DNA of 64,000 bases from Listeria goaensis (GCF_900186125.1 NZ_FYBQ01000005.1:1-64000); one strand, 5' to 3'. Positions 1-8,801 are shown, counted from the stretch's first letter. Made by a program: numbers and translations. Notes: generated from the letters alone by a model not told the origin.

Positions 1-310
1 TATCCGCTGCTTTTAGTTGATCATCCGGAATATTTCCAGGAAGCGTGGCATCGGTAATAATATCCCGACCACCGTCTTTTTGACCTTGTGTTCCTTGGAA
101 AATCATGCCGACTTCACCCGTTTTCGTGTTTTCGACAATCATGTAATCTAGTCCGGATTTTGTTCCATATGTTCCTTCTTTAACTTTGTAAGCATTTGGA
201 ACACCGTTCACTTTGATGAGGTCGTCTGCACGTGGCTCTTGATAAACTATTTTGCCGCTCATTTCTATAATATCCAAGTCTGATGTTTTTAGTTTTTCCG
301 CTGTTGGCAT
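1..310 (-). CDS. Incomplete hypothetical protein, possibly lipase/alpha-beta-hydrolase-like
   Basis: Only the first 103 or so codons are in the window; the gene runs off the left edge. It starts at ATG 310 with a good ribosome site (AAGGGGGC) just upstream, 21 bp after the stop of the lipoprotein gene, so the two form one transcript. No signal peptide is visible. The stretch MIFQGTQ followed by a Gly/Asp-rich segment recalls the N-terminal strand of lipase class 3/Mbeg1-like hydrolases (usually a V-F-R-G-T motif), but the catalytic GXSXG region would lie outside the window. The function is therefore a weak inference and the gene could be an unrelated secreted or type VII-associated protein. 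Confidence 0.6.
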   Translation of the reverse strand, partial: MPTAEKLKTSDLDIIEMSGKIVYQEPRADDLIKVNGVPNAYKVKEGTYGTKSGLDYMIVENTKTGEVGMIFQGTQGQKDGGRDIITDATLPGNIPDDQLKAAD

Positions 311-331
311 CTTCCAAAGCCCCCTTGTCCA

Positions 332-1216
332 TTATTTTTGAATATCCTCAACCCTAACATTATCACCGTCGGGCAAGCCAACGCGATTAACAATAAAATT
401 ATCATATAGAATAACACTATAATTTCCTTTTGGAAGTCCTGTCTCATTCTTCAAATCTTTGGCTATTTGTTCAGCCTTCTCTTGTTTTGGCACCCCTTTA
501 CTTATGTTATAGAAGTTTAAAGATACATTTGCATCTTCAAACTTACTGTCCACTTTAAAAAATAAGTTCCTTATTTCACTTACTGAAATGTTGGGATTTT
601 TAATATAAGCATCATAAACTGCTGTAGACTGTCCACCAATTGGCACAAAATAACAACTTTTTTCATATCCGGAAGCATGCGTCTTATCAATCGTGGTCTG
701 GTTTAACCCCTGTAATTCATATTTTTCAGCTATTTTTTTTGTAAAAGTATCCAGTTTCTCGAATTCTTCTTTGTAAGCTTTTACATATAAACCACTTGTA
801 ATGGCGCTCTCGACTAGCCCGTCCTGAGACCAAACATTAGGCAATGGGTCAAGCTCTTTTTTTCGCATATCAAGCCCGACAATCACAGAAGTATGGAACT
901 CTATCGGGTCTTCTGCTTCGACCATGACAACCGCCGCATCTCTTGCAGGTACAACATTATTCACTTTAACATCAGTTTTATATGTATCTTTCATATATGC
1001 GATGGCTCGCTTTTTAATTTCTGCTTCGTTCTTTTCGACAATTTCTTTAGACTTGTCGCCATCAACGAAAATAAATCCTTGCCCTTTATACTCCGCAACA
1101 GGTGTTGTCCCGTCGTCTATTTTCTTTTCTTTTTCATCTGACTGCCCCATAAATGAACAACCTCCTAGTAAAATTGATAAACCAATAATGGAAATCGCTA
1201 TTTTTTTCCCGTTCAT
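332..1216 (-). CDS. Putative lipoprotein, DUF1672-like
   Basis: A 294-residue protein starting with a basic N-terminus, a hydrophobic stretch and a lipobox (L-L-G-G-C, Cys20), so it should be lipidated and held on the outer face of the membrane. The mature part is hydrophilic, with a YKGQGFIFVDG segment about 25 residues after the Cys that resembles DUF1672 lipoproteins of Listeria and Staphylococcus; no enzymatic motif is seen. ATG 1216 is preceded by AAGGGGTG. It is the first gene of a likely two-gene transcript with the incomplete downstream gene. A TATACT -10-like hexamer lies on the minus strand near 1258-1264, with no good -35. Lipoprotein status is well supported; the family assignment is from memory. 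Confidence 0.75.
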   Translation of the reverse strand: MNGKKIAISIIGLSILLGGCSFMGQSDEKEKKIDDGTTPVAEYKGQGFIFVDGDKSKEIVEKNEAEIKKRAIAYMKDTYKTDVKVNNVVPARDAAVVMVEAEDPIEFHTSVIVGLDMRKKELDPLPNVWSQDGLVESAITSGLYVKAYKEEFEKLDTFTKKIAEKYELQGLNQTTIDKTHASGYEKSCYFVPIGGQSTAVYDAYIKNPNISVSEIRNLFFKVDSKFEDANVSLNFYNISKGVPKQEKAEQIAKDLKNETGLPKGNYSVILYDNFIVNRVGLPDGDNVRVEDIQK

Positions 1217-1543
1217 GGTTACACCCCTTTTCTCTATTTATATAAAAAACACCTCTTATAGTATACAACAAGAAACCCTGTTTTAAAATTAAAACCCCCA
1301 ATTTTGTTGGTCTTACTCTTCCTCCCACACTAGCCGTTCTTGTGTTTGTAGCGTTATAACAACCTCCCTCTTACGTACGCTTTTGCCATAAGGTCGCGCA
1401 ATTCAGGCAGGGTATTCTAATTGAAACTTATCTCCAGTTTATGTATTTTTCTTACAATTTTAATAGAGCATGTTACTTTTCTTACTGCCTATGTAGATTT
1501 TGTGAGCTTTTTAAAAAAAGGACATAAAAGAAAAATAGATAGA
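1217..1543. other. Intergenic stretch with no intact gene
   Basis: About 330 bp between the lipoprotein start and the terminator of the MMPL gene. On the minus strand there are short open runs of 20-29 codons between roughly 1300 and 1430, ending in protein-like segments (for example RDLMAKAYVRGRLL), but each is broken by stops and none has a start with a ribosome site. It may be a decayed gene or simple intergenic DNA. No RNA gene was recognised. Confidence 0.4.
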
Positions 1544-1596
1544 CAAAAATCCAGTAATAATGCCATCTTTAAAAAATGAGCTTTACTGGATTTTTG
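1544..1596 (-). terminator. Terminator of the MMPL gene
   Basis: A perfect 14-bp inverted repeat (1544-1557 and 1583-1596, arms CAAAAATCCAGTAA/TTACTGGATTTTTG) with a 25-nt loop lies 20 bp past the MMPL stop codon. The minus-strand 3' arm ends in a run of T, as in a Rho-independent terminator. Confidence 0.75.
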
Positions 1597-1615
1597 CTTA
1601 CTTTTATTTATTTTT

Positions 1616-3757
1616 CTAATCTTTCGATACCGTTTTATATTTCTTACCTGGCCAAAATGCCCATCTGCCAAACAGTGTTGTAACTGCTGGAACGAGTAGC
1701 GGCCGAACTAAAAATGTATCTAGTAATATACCAATAGCTGTAATGAGTCCAAATTGGACGAGCAGATTAATTGGCAACGTTGTTAAAACTAAAAAGGTTG
1801 CGGCTAAAATGACACCTGCAGATGTAATAACCCCGCCTGTTTGGTGTACGCCTTCTTGAACCGCTTTTCGTAGCGGCCATTTTTCTGCGTTTTTCCAAAT
1901 ACTTGAAATCATAAAGATATTGTAGTCCTCTCCTAGCGCCACAATAAATACGAACGCATAAAGCGGTATGAGCCCTGAAATGGCTGTTACACCAAAACCG
2001 TGATGCAAAATGAGCCAGCCTAATCCAATTGCCGCCGCATACGAGATTAAAACAGACAAGACAAGATAAATAGTCGCTGTAATCGAACGCAAATACGTCA
2101 ATAGCAAGATGCTTATAAGCGCAATGACAAGCGGAATAATCACTTTTTCATCATGTTCCGTCACAGCGCGGCTATCATACTGGGCAGCCGTTTGACCAGC
2201 AACATACGCTTTCGCTGAATCATCACTTGCCACTTGTTTGATTTTTGGAATTAAATCCATCGCTTCATTGCTGTAAGGATTCATATCGAGTACGACATCA
2301 TATTTCACCACACTCGAATTCTCTCTACTTTTTTCAGGCAAACTAACAGATTGAACGCCTTTTATGTTCTCTAAATCCTTCCTGAGCCCTTCAGATGGGT
2401 TTTCAGCAAGCACCTCGACTTTAGCTAAATACCCCGCCCCGTAATGATCACTTATTAGCTTAAACCCTTCACGTGATGGCATATCTTCTGGAAAAGTTGA
2501 GAGTGTGTCATACGTATAGGAAACATTGGTCGTTTGAATGGCTGCTCCTCCAAGTAGAAGCAGTGCGACAATAGTGACAATAATTGGATGTTTCGTGGCA
2601 AGTTTCCCAACACGATTCCAAAATTGGTTTTCGCTTTTATGTTTTTTATTCGGATGCGGGATAAAAGGCCAAAATGAAACGCGGCCAAATAGCCCAAGAA
2701 GCGCCGGAACTAGCGTTAGCGATGAAAGTAGCATAATCAAAATGGCAAGGCTAAACGGAATCGCAAAGTTGTGAAATGAACCGTACTGTGCAGCAAGTAG
2801 CATTAAGAGTGCCACCATGACGGTAAGTCCGCTTAGTAAAATAGCGCCCGACGTCCCACTAAACGCTGTTCGGAAAGCTTTGAAGCGGTTTTCCTCATGA
2901 CGTAAAACAGAGCGATAACGTGTAATGAGGAACAAACAATAGTCGGTCCCGGCTCCAAACAAGAGCACGGTCATAATGGAAAGCCCTTGCGAACCATACG
3001 TGATGAAACCATGTTCGCCTAGAAAACCGAGTAGTGGCGTAATCATCAAGTAAGCAAATCCGACCGCAATAAGCGGAATAAGCGCTAAAATCGGCGAACG
3101 ATAGATGACAAGTAAAATAATTAAAACTATGAGCACCGTTGCAATAAGTAGTGAAACATCGGCATCTTGGAATAGCCCTGTCGCATCAACGCTAATACCT
3201 GCTGGCCCTGTAGTCCGCGCAACTAGCTCATCTTTACTCGATATTTTTTGGCTAAAAGGGTTCTCGCCTAGTACCCCTTCCGCACGCGTTTTTATTTCAT
3301 TCATCCCCGTTTTAAGTTCATCTGCTGTGGCAGACTCGTCCATCAAGATAGTTTGAATGAAAGTCGTTTGGTCTTTTGAAAGTTGCTGTTTTAGGACAAT
3401 TGGTGGCAGTTTCTCAAGTGGAATCGTGGCTTCCTGATGCGCCACTGGTGTTTTTGTAAGCGACGCATTAATGGCTTGAATGCTCGCTAAGTCCTCATTT
3501 GTCAAACCTTCTGCACGATACCAAGTAATCAGAAGCGGCGTTCCCGCCTGACCACCAAAATATTCTTTTACTTTGTTGTCCGCTACAACAGATGGCTCGC
3601 TACTTGGAAGGTCGCTTGCCGCATCATCTTTATATTCATCCGCACTCGGCAAGAAAAGCTGCAACAAAATCACAGCAAGTATCCAAATGGAAAGCGTCAC
3701 AAAACGCCCTTTCTTTCCCCCAACACCATCAGCCATTTTTTCCAAAAAGTGACTCAT
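1616..3757 (-). CDS. MMPL/RND-family membrane transporter
   Basis: 713 residues with the two-fold MMPL layout: one membrane segment near residues 20-37, an extracytoplasmic loop of about 150 residues, a cluster of membrane segments from about 198 to 370, then a second half repeating loop plus membrane cluster to the C-terminus. Such proteins use the proton gradient to export lipids, drugs or antimicrobials; the substrate here is unknown. The start ATG has an upstream GGGGGAA. The gene follows a TetR regulator on the same strand, with two palindromes in the gap, so it is probably derepressed when the regulator binds a ligand. Similar Bacillus proteins are YdfJ/YdgH. Family sure, substrate not. 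Confidence 0.88.
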   Translation of the reverse strand: MSHFLEKMADGVGGKKGRFVTLSIWILAVILLQLFLPSADEYKDDAASDLPSSEPSVVADNKVKEYFGGQAGTPLLITWYRAEGLTNEDLASIQAINASLTKTPVAHQEATIPLEKLPPIVLKQQLSKDQTTFIQTILMDESATADELKTGMNEIKTRAEGVLGENPFSQKISSKDELVARTTGPAGISVDATGLFQDADVSLLIATVLIVLIILLVIYRSPILALIPLIAVGFAYLMITPLLGFLGEHGFITYGSQGLSIMTVLLFGAGTDYCLFLITRYRSVLRHEENRFKAFRTAFSGTSGAILLSGLTVMVALLMLLAAQYGSFHNFAIPFSLAILIMLLSSLTLVPALLGLFGRVSFWPFIPHPNKKHKSENQFWNRVGKLATKHPIIVTIVALLLLGGAAIQTTNVSYTYDTLSTFPEDMPSREGFKLISDHYGAGYLAKVEVLAENPSEGLRKDLENIKGVQSVSLPEKSRENSSVVKYDVVLDMNPYSNEAMDLIPKIKQVASDDSAKAYVAGQTAAQYDSRAVTEHDEKVIIPLVIALISILLLTYLRSITATIYLVLSVLISYAAAIGLGWLILHHGFGVTAISGLIPLYAFVFIVALGEDYNIFMISSIWKNAEKWPLRKAVQEGVHQTGGVITSAGVILAATFLVLTTLPINLLVQFGLITAIGILLDTFLVRPLLVPAVTTLFGRWAFWPGKKYKTVSKD

Positions 3758-3774
3758 ATTTTTTCCCCCTTCGT

Positions 3775-3822
3775 TTATCAGTCGATAAATAGATTAGCAT
3801 ACTTTCACTTATCAATCGATAA
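3775..3822. promoter_or_regulatory. Tandem operator-like palindromes before the MMPL gene
   Basis: Two near-identical sites, TTATCAGTCGATAA (3775-3788) and TTATCAATCGATAA (3809-3822), each with TTATC/GATAA half sites and a 4-bp centre, lie 34 bp apart between the tetR stop and the MMPL start. A further GATAA half site follows at about 3831. The spacing and symmetry fit TetR-family dimer sites overlapping an MMPL promoter. No copy is seen upstream of tetR itself. Confidence 0.65.
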
Positions 3823-3851
3823 ATATGCTTCGATAAAAAAAAGATATTAAA

Positions 3852-4457
3852 TTATACCTCTTTTTTACATAGCCCAAACAAAATAAAATTAATCGTTTCT
3901 TTCACACGAACATCCGTCGGTTCAGCACTTTCAAACTTGCTCATTTGCGAGAAAAGTGGACTTATCGCTGAAAGGAAAAAACGAGCAGCGCGTTCTGCAG
4001 AAATAGGTTCACGAATTTCCGCACGAGCTTCTAATTGCTTAAAAACATGCTCAAATGGACGCAAATACGTATCACGCCAAAGCGTATAAAGTAAAAATTG
4101 ATTTTCTTCTTTTAATTCATTCAAAATATCATGAATCATTAGTAAAATATTGGTCGGGTGTTTATCAATTAGCATGATAACCATCTCATTTAGCGCATCC
4201 ACCGGCGCTAAATTTTTCCGAATTAACTCGCTCATGTCAGCTTGAATGCTCGTCGTAAGCTCCTTCACAACCTCAAGATAGAGCATCTCCTTATCTTTAA
4301 AATGGTGATAAAGTGCCGGCTGCGTAATTCCAGCGATGACAGCAATTTCACGCGTTGACACGCTCCGATATCCTTTTTCCATAAATAAATCTCGGCCAGC
4401 ATCTAAAATTTTCTTGCGCGTAATTAAAAATTCTTCTGCTCGACTTCTCTTCACCAT
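3852..4457 (-). CDS. TetR/AcrR-family transcriptional regulator
   Basis: 201 residues. The N-terminal 60 form a typical TetR helix-turn-helix (TRKKILDAGRDLFMEKGYRS, then STREIAVIAGITQPALYHHF), followed by an all-helical ligand and dimer domain. It precedes the MMPL transporter on the same strand, and the gap carries two palindromes of the size TetR dimers bind, so it most likely represses the transporter. ATG 4457 is preceded by AAAAGGAGCG. The ligand cannot be deduced. The start is firm because the HTH begins within the first 20 residues. Confidence 0.9.
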   Translation of the reverse strand: MVKRSRAEEFLITRKKILDAGRDLFMEKGYRSVSTREIAVIAGITQPALYHHFKDKEMLYLEVVKELTTSIQADMSELIRKNLAPVDALNEMVIMLIDKHPTNILLMIHDILNELKEENQFLLYTLWRDTYLRPFEHVFKQLEARAEIREPISAERAARFFLSAISPLFSQMSKFESAEPTDVRVKETINFILFGLCKKEV

Positions 4458-4611
4458 GTCAAACGCTCCTTTTCCTCAACATGGTTTCATTTTATCATAA
4501 ACAAACAAGATTTTCCCACCCTTCTTTTAGATTAAAACTGACATCGCTTTCCTAAAAAAACATTCTTCCCTCCTAAAATTCATTCCAAAAATCCGAATTG
4601 AAATCGCTAAA

Positions 4612-4628
4612 TGTAAGATAATCTAACA
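4612..4628. promoter_or_regulatory. GlnR box 1 upstream of amtB
   Basis: TGTAAGATAATCTAACA matches the GlnR/TnrA consensus TGTNA-N7-TNACA at every fixed position. It lies about 70 bp upstream of the predicted transcription start of amtB-glnK. Listeria is known to carry GlnR but no TnrA, so GlnR is the likely ligand. Confidence 0.8.
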
Positions 4629-4654
4629 AAATTTATGGAATTCATAAATAATTC

Positions 4655-4682
4655 TTGCAATTAAAATTTATTTATGTATTAT
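4655..4682 (+). promoter_or_regulatory. Sigma-A promoter of amtB-glnK
   Basis: TTGCAA (4655-4660), a 16-bp spacer and TATTAT (4677-4682) with TG directly before the -10 element. Transcription should begin near 4690. The promoter is placed between the two GlnR boxes. Confidence 0.65.
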
Positions 4683-4705
4683 AGTGGCATAAAGAAATTA
4701 ATCAA

Positions 4706-4722
4706 TGTTAGTTTATCTAACA
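4706..4722. promoter_or_regulatory. GlnR box 2 in the amtB leader
   Basis: TGTTAGTTTATCTAACA is a second exact match to TGTNA-N7-TNACA, ending a few bases before the ribosome site. Its centre is 94 bp (about nine helical turns) from box 1, so the pair brackets the promoter. Confidence 0.8.
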
Positions 4723-4739
4723 TTAAAGGAGAGTTGAAT

Positions 4740-5945
4740 ATGGAATCTGTCTTTATGTTTTTTTGTACATTGTTAGTTTGGCTTATGACACCAGGAATTG
4801 CATTATTTTATGGTGGTATGGTACGTCGAAAAAATGTTTTAAGTACAGCGATGTATAGTTTTGCTTCGATGGCCGTCATCTCAATTTTGTGGGTTGTTGT
4901 AGGTTATTCGCTCGCCTTCGCACCAAATAATGGCTTCATTGGCAGCTTTGACTGGAGCTTTTTAAACCAAGTTGGTTTCGCACCGAATGAATTATACAGC
5001 GATGCTATTCCCCATCTGCTCTTTATGATGTTTCAAATGACATTCGCTGTTTTAACAGTCGCTATCATATCTGGCGCTTTCGCAGAACGAATGAATTTTG
5101 CCGCCTATCTTGTTTTCATTATCCTTTGGTCACTCCTCGTCTACGCCCCTGTCGCACATTGGGTTTGGGGTGACGGCGGTTTCCTTCGCAATCTAGGCGC
5201 GCTTGATTTTGCTGGTGGTAATGTCGTTCACATTAGCTCCGGTATAACAGGTCTTGTACTCGCCATCATGCTCGGGCGAAGGAAGGAAGTCGATACGGCT
5301 TCACCACACAATCTTCCCCTTGCTTTAATCGGAGGAATCTTCGTTTGGTTTGGTTGGTACGGTTTCAATGTCGGCAGTGCGCTCACAATTGATAACGTCG
5401 CAATGGCGGCATTTGTCAACACAAACACAGCGGCTGCGGCCGGCATTATCGGCTGGTGCCTTGTCGAGTGGCTAACGAATAAGCGTCCCACTATGCTTGG
5501 AACAATTTCAGGCGCTATCGCGGGTCTTGTATCCATCACTCCCGCCGCTGGTTTTGTCACCGTTCCTGCTTCCATGCTCATCGGCCTTCTTGGCGGCGCG
5601 CTTTGTTTCTGGGGTGTCTACTGGCTAAAAGGAAAAGTCAAATATGATGATGCTCTAGATGCATTTGGCCTTCACGGAATCGGTGGCATCTGGGGCGGTA
5701 TCGCAACCGGCTTGTTCGCCACAACTAAAATCAATGAGGCAGGAGCCGACGGTTTATTTTATGGAAATCCGGCGTTATTATTTAAACAACTGGCAGCCAT
5801 TTCCATAACCGTTGTCTTCGTCGCAATCGCAACCATCATCATCGTTGTACTTATCAAACTCGTCCTCCCGCTTCGTGTTAGCGAAGAACAAGAATACAAA
5901 GGCCTAGATTTGACACTTCACGGCGAAAAAGCTTATCAGGATTAA
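4740..5945 (+). CDS. amtB: Ammonium transporter AmtB/NrgA
   Basis: A 401-residue Amt/Mep/Rh channel that takes up ammonium across the cell membrane. ATG 4740 is chosen because AAAGGAG lies directly before it; an upstream in-frame start at 4674 overlaps the -10 element and has no ribosome site. About eleven membrane segments are evident, and both pore histidines of the twin-His motif are present (H164 in VHISSG, H312 in GLHGIGG). glnK follows after 14 bp, the standard amtB-PII pairing. Two GlnR boxes flank the promoter, so expression should rise when glutamine or ammonium is scarce. Assignment is firm. Confidence 0.96.
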   Translation: MESVFMFFCTLLVWLMTPGIALFYGGMVRRKNVLSTAMYSFASMAVISILWVVVGYSLAFAPNNGFIGSFDWSFLNQVGFAPNELYSDAIPHLLFMMFQMTFAVLTVAIISGAFAERMNFAAYLVFIILWSLLVYAPVAHWVWGDGGFLRNLGALDFAGGNVVHISSGITGLVLAIMLGRRKEVDTASPHNLPLALIGGIFVWFGWYGFNVGSALTIDNVAMAAFVNTNTAAAAGIIGWCLVEWLTNKRPTMLGTISGAIAGLVSITPAAGFVTVPASMLIGLLGGALCFWGVYWLKGKVKYDDALDAFGLHGIGGIWGGIATGLFATTKINEAGADGLFYGNPALLFKQLAAISITVVFVAIATIIIVVLIKLVLPLRVSEEQEYKGLDLTLHGEKAYQD

Positions 5946-5959
5946 AAGGAGGTTTTACA

Positions 5960-6328
5960 ATGGCAAATTTAACAAAAATTGAGATTATTACGCGCCCCAA
6001 CCGATTTGCAGCCTTCCAAAAAGAATTGGCTAAAATCGGCGTTAGCGGTTTAACTGTAACAAAAGCACTCGGCACAGGTCTTGAAAAAGGCTTCATCGAA
6101 TTGTACCGCGGCAAAAAGAAAGAAAATAATATTCATGAACGCATGAAAATTGAAATCGTCGTAAGTACTGTTCCTGTAGAAGACGTTTTACGCGTCGTCG
6201 AAAATACACTCCGAACTGGAGAACCAGGCGATGGGAAAGTTTTTATTTATCCGCTTAGCGAAGTGATTAAAATTAGCACAGGCGAAACTGGAACCCAAGC
6301 ACTTCAAGATTCACCTACTGAAAATTAA
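5960..6328 (+). CDS. glnK: Nitrogen regulatory protein PII (GlnK)
   Basis: 122 residues of the PII family. It opens with the usual strand (TKIEIITRPNRFAAFQKEL) and a G-V-S-G-L-T-V turn. The T-loop region (about 38-55) contains a Tyr (ELYRGKK), and a VVSTVPVEDVLRVVENTLRTGEPGDGKVFIYP-type segment (split here for length: residues 66 onward) forms the nucleotide pocket. It senses ATP/ADP and 2-oxoglutarate and docks on AmtB to close the channel. It is translated with amtB and has a strong AAGGAGG site. No clear terminator follows in the 128 bp to the next gene. Confidence 0.94.
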   Translation: MANLTKIEIITRPNRFAAFQKELAKIGVSGLTVTKALGTGLEKGFIELYRGKKKENNIHERMKIEIVVSTVPVEDVLRVVENTLRTGEPGDGKVFIYPLSEVIKISTGETGTQALQDSPTEN

Positions 6329-6456
6329 AATTAACCAAATAAATGCCTCCTTTTCTAAAAAAATCATGAGAAATTGTCTTTTCCCCTTTACTATGGGCGG
6401 AATACAGCTATAATTGATAGTGAGATGTATTTAGATTGGAGGCGCGAGCTCATTTT

Positions 6457-6837
6457 ATGCGTAAGATTCCCATTTTCACTATAATTGCTGTTTTGCTAAT
6501 TGGTGGCGGATATTTCTACTATCAACACATGAGCACAAGAGTTGATATTACGTTTAATTTTACACCAACCAAAAAATCAGCAGATCATACTGTTAGCGGC
6601 ACAATTGACGGCGCGGGTACTGAAGAAGTTACTATCCCGCTCTCTGAAGAAATGTGGAAGACCGTTAAAAAGGGCAGTCGTTATAACGTAGAAGCGACAT
6701 TCTATAATAAAAATAAAGTCAGTAAAGAAGTAGCTAAAAATTTACAAGGTCCTTTCTGGGAAAACGAGGCCAATCAAGGTCTACTTGTAAATAAAGTTAA
6801 AGTCGATAATATGGAAGCCATTACGACTGGATTTTAA
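6457..6837 (+). CDS. Small membrane-anchored protein of unknown function
   Basis: 126 residues with a single N-terminal membrane segment (about residues 4-24, IPIFTIIAVLLIGGGYFYY) and a roughly 100-residue exported hydrophilic domain rich in beta-prone residues. I see no catalytic motif and no lipobox. ATG 6457 is preferred; a TTG seven codons upstream overlaps the GGAGGC ribosome site. It stands alone, downstream of glnK but with its own 128-bp gap, and ends at a bidirectional terminator. It looks like a Listeria-conserved hypothetical protein; the function is unknown. Confidence 0.75.
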   Translation: MRKIPIFTIIAVLLIGGGYFYYQHMSTRVDITFNFTPTKKSADHTVSGTIDGAGTEEVTIPLSEEMWKTVKKGSRYNVEATFYNKNKVSKEVAKNLQGPFWENEANQGLLVNKVKVDNMEAITTGF

Positions 6838-6877
6838 AAAAGTGGTGCGAAGCTAAAAACTTCACACCACTTTTTTT
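6836..6877. terminator. Bidirectional terminator
   Basis: Arms AAAGTGGTGCGAAG and CTTCACACCACTTT with a 7-nt loop, flanked by A and T runs on opposite sides. It can end the plus-strand gene before it and the minus-strand aspS unit, whose last small ORF stops inside the T run. Confidence 0.85.
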
Positions 6878-6989
6878 ATTTATTTGATGACTTCCGTTTT
6901 TTTCGGTACAGATGGACAAGAACGAAAAATAAAATAATAATTGGAACGTAAATCACAAGTATTGGAATGAACGCTGTAAAAGTTGTCAT
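6876..6989 (-). CDS. 37-residue membrane ORF behind aspS
   Basis: A 37-codon ORF starts at ATG 6989, has a strong GGAGGAG ribosome site 10-12 bases upstream, and begins 30 bp after the aspS stop. It encodes a short polar N-terminus, one hydrophobic segment of about 22 residues (PILVIYVPIIILFFVLVHLY) and a basic tail (RKKRKSSNK), i.e. a single-span membrane peptide with a positive-inside C-terminus. Its stop lies in the T run of the shared terminator, so it is the last cistron of hisS-aspS. Translation is inferred from the ribosome site and coding-like composition; function unknown. Confidence 0.7.
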   Translation of the reverse strand: MTTFTAFIPILVIYVPIIILFFVLVHLYRKKRKSSNK

Positions 6990-7019
6990 TGTTGTTTTTC
7001 TCCTCCATTGTCATGGTTC

Positions 7020-8789
7020 TTATTCTTTTTCAGGAACAGTCAAACCTAACTCCTCTAACTGTGCTTTGCTTACTTCACCAGGCGCGTTTGTTAGTGGGTC
7101 AACTGCACTTCCTGTTTTAGGGAACGCAATTGTGTCGCGCAAATTGTTTTTTCCAGCTAAAATCATCACAATGCGGTCGAGTCCTAGCGCGATGCCGCCG
7201 TGAGGTGGCGTGCCGTAGTCAAGCGCATCCATGAGGAAGCCGAACTGTTCTTCTGCTGCTTCGTCCGTAAAGCCGAGCGCGCGGAACATTTTTTGCTGTA
7301 CTTCTTTTTGATAGATACGAAGCGAGCCGCCGCCAATTTCATAGCCGTTTAGCACAATATCATAGGCTTCCGCCATCGCCTCTCCTGGCTTTTCTTCCAA
7401 AAGAGGAATGTCTTCTGCTCTTGGTAAAGTGAACGGATGATGTGCAGAAACGTAGCGTTTTGCTTCTTCATCGTACTCAAATAGTGGCCAATCTGTTACC
7501 CATAAGAAAGCGAATTTGCTTTCGTCAATCAGTTCCAGCTCTTTCCCAAGTTTTGAGCGGAGTGCCCCAAGAGAAGCCGCAACTACTTCGCTTCTATCTG
7601 CTGCAAAAAGGAGTAAGTCGCCAGCTTCTGCATCAAGTGCTGCGCGTAATTCAGCCTGCTTTGCTTCGTCAAAGAACTTCGCAATTGGACCTTTTAACTC
7701 GCCTTCTTCAACTTTAAGCCATGCAAGTCCTTTCGCGCCGTAAGTGCCGACAAATTCACCTAGCGCATCAATTTCTTTACGCGAGTATTTATCAGCCGCT
7801 CCTTTTGCGTTAATTGCTTTAACAACGCCGCGAGCTTCAATTGCAGACGTGAACACTTTGAATGCCACATCGCTTACAAGAGCTGAAATATCGATTAGCT
7901 CTAGGCCAAAGCGTACATCTGGTTTATCGCTACCAAAACGTGACATCGCTTCACTGTAGGTCATGCGCGGAAATGGTGCACTGATTTCAATCCCCTTCGC
8001 TTCCCGTACAACGTTTACGAGCATTTCTTCGGTCATGCCCTGAATTTCTTCTTTGGATAAAAAGCTAGTTTCAAGGTCGACTTGAGTGAATTCAGGTTGC
8101 CGGTCGCCTCTTAAATCTTCGTCGCGGAAACAACGAACAATTTGGTAATACTTGTCAAATCCAGCTGTCATTAAAAGCTGTTTCAAGATTTGCGGTGATT
8201 GCGGTAGCGCATAGAAATTCCCCGGATAAACGCGGCTTGGAACTAAATAATCACGCGCCCCCTCAGGCGTGCTTTTCGTTAAATACGGTGTTTCAATATC
8301 ATAAAAACCAAGTTTGTTTAATGTTTCGCGGAAAACGCGCGTCACCGTGTGGCGCATTTTAAATGTTTCTGCCATTTCGTTGCGGCGCAAATCAAGATAG
8401 CGATATTTTAAACGTAGCTCATCGGAAACATTGATGCCGTCTTCAATGTAAAATGGTGGCGTTTTGGAACGATTTAAAATCGTCACGCTTGATGCCACAA
8501 TTTCTACTTTCCCAGTTGCAATTTTAGTATTGATAACCGCCTCATCACGCGCGGCCACTTTTCCTTTTACGGTAATGACAAACTCTGAACGAATGGATTC
8601 CGCAATACGAAGCGCCTCTTCGGAAAACTCCGGGTTAAAGACGACTTGGACAATTCCTTCGCGGTCACGCATATCGATAAAGATAAGCCCACCTAAATCA
8701 CGACGTTTTTGTACCCAACCGTGTAATACGACTTCTTGACCAATGAATTTTTCTGTTATTTCTCCGCAATATGCTGTTCTCTTTTCCAC
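7020..8789 (-). CDS. aspS: Aspartyl-tRNA synthetase
   Basis: 589 residues, the bacterial AspRS length. Order: N-terminal OB-fold anticodon-binding domain (about 1-105), class II catalytic core (motif 2 around [20 protein letters not shown]; motif 3 [15 protein letters not shown] near the C-terminus) and the inserted GAD domain in the middle. It charges tRNA-Asp in the cytoplasm. It lies 12 bp after hisS with AGGAGG before ATG 8789, so it is read from the hisS T-box promoter, as in other Bacillales. Whether it also charges tRNA-Asn depends on gatCAB elsewhere. Confidence 0.97.
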   Translation of the reverse strand: MEKRTAYCGEITEKFIGQEVVLHGWVQKRRDLGGLIFIDMRDREGIVQVVFNPEFSEEALRIAESIRSEFVITVKGKVAARDEAVINTKIATGKVEIVASSVTILNRSKTPPFYIEDGINVSDELRLKYRYLDLRRNEMAETFKMRHTVTRVFRETLNKLGFYDIETPYLTKSTPEGARDYLVPSRVYPGNFYALPQSPQILKQLLMTAGFDKYYQIVRCFRDEDLRGDRQPEFTQVDLETSFLSKEEIQGMTEEMLVNVVREAKGIEISAPFPRMTYSEAMSRFGSDKPDVRFGLELIDISALVSDVAFKVFTSAIEARGVVKAINAKGAADKYSRKEIDALGEFVGTYGAKGLAWLKVEEGELKGPIAKFFDEAKQAELRAALDAEAGDLLLFAADRSEVVAASLGALRSKLGKELELIDESKFAFLWVTDWPLFEYDEEAKRYVSAHHPFTLPRAEDIPLLEEKPGEAMAEAYDIVLNGYEIGGGSLRIYQKEVQQKMFRALGFTDEAAEEQFGFLMDALDYGTPPHGGIALGLDRIVMILAGKNNLRDTIAFPKTGSAVDPLTNAPGEVSKAQLEELGLTVPEKE

Positions 8790-8801
8790 GTTTTTTCCTC
8801 C

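Noticed and set aside
924-1286. 120-codon plus-strand frame over the lipoprotein gene
   Set aside because: Antisense to the signal peptide and mature N-terminus of the DUF1672-like gene.
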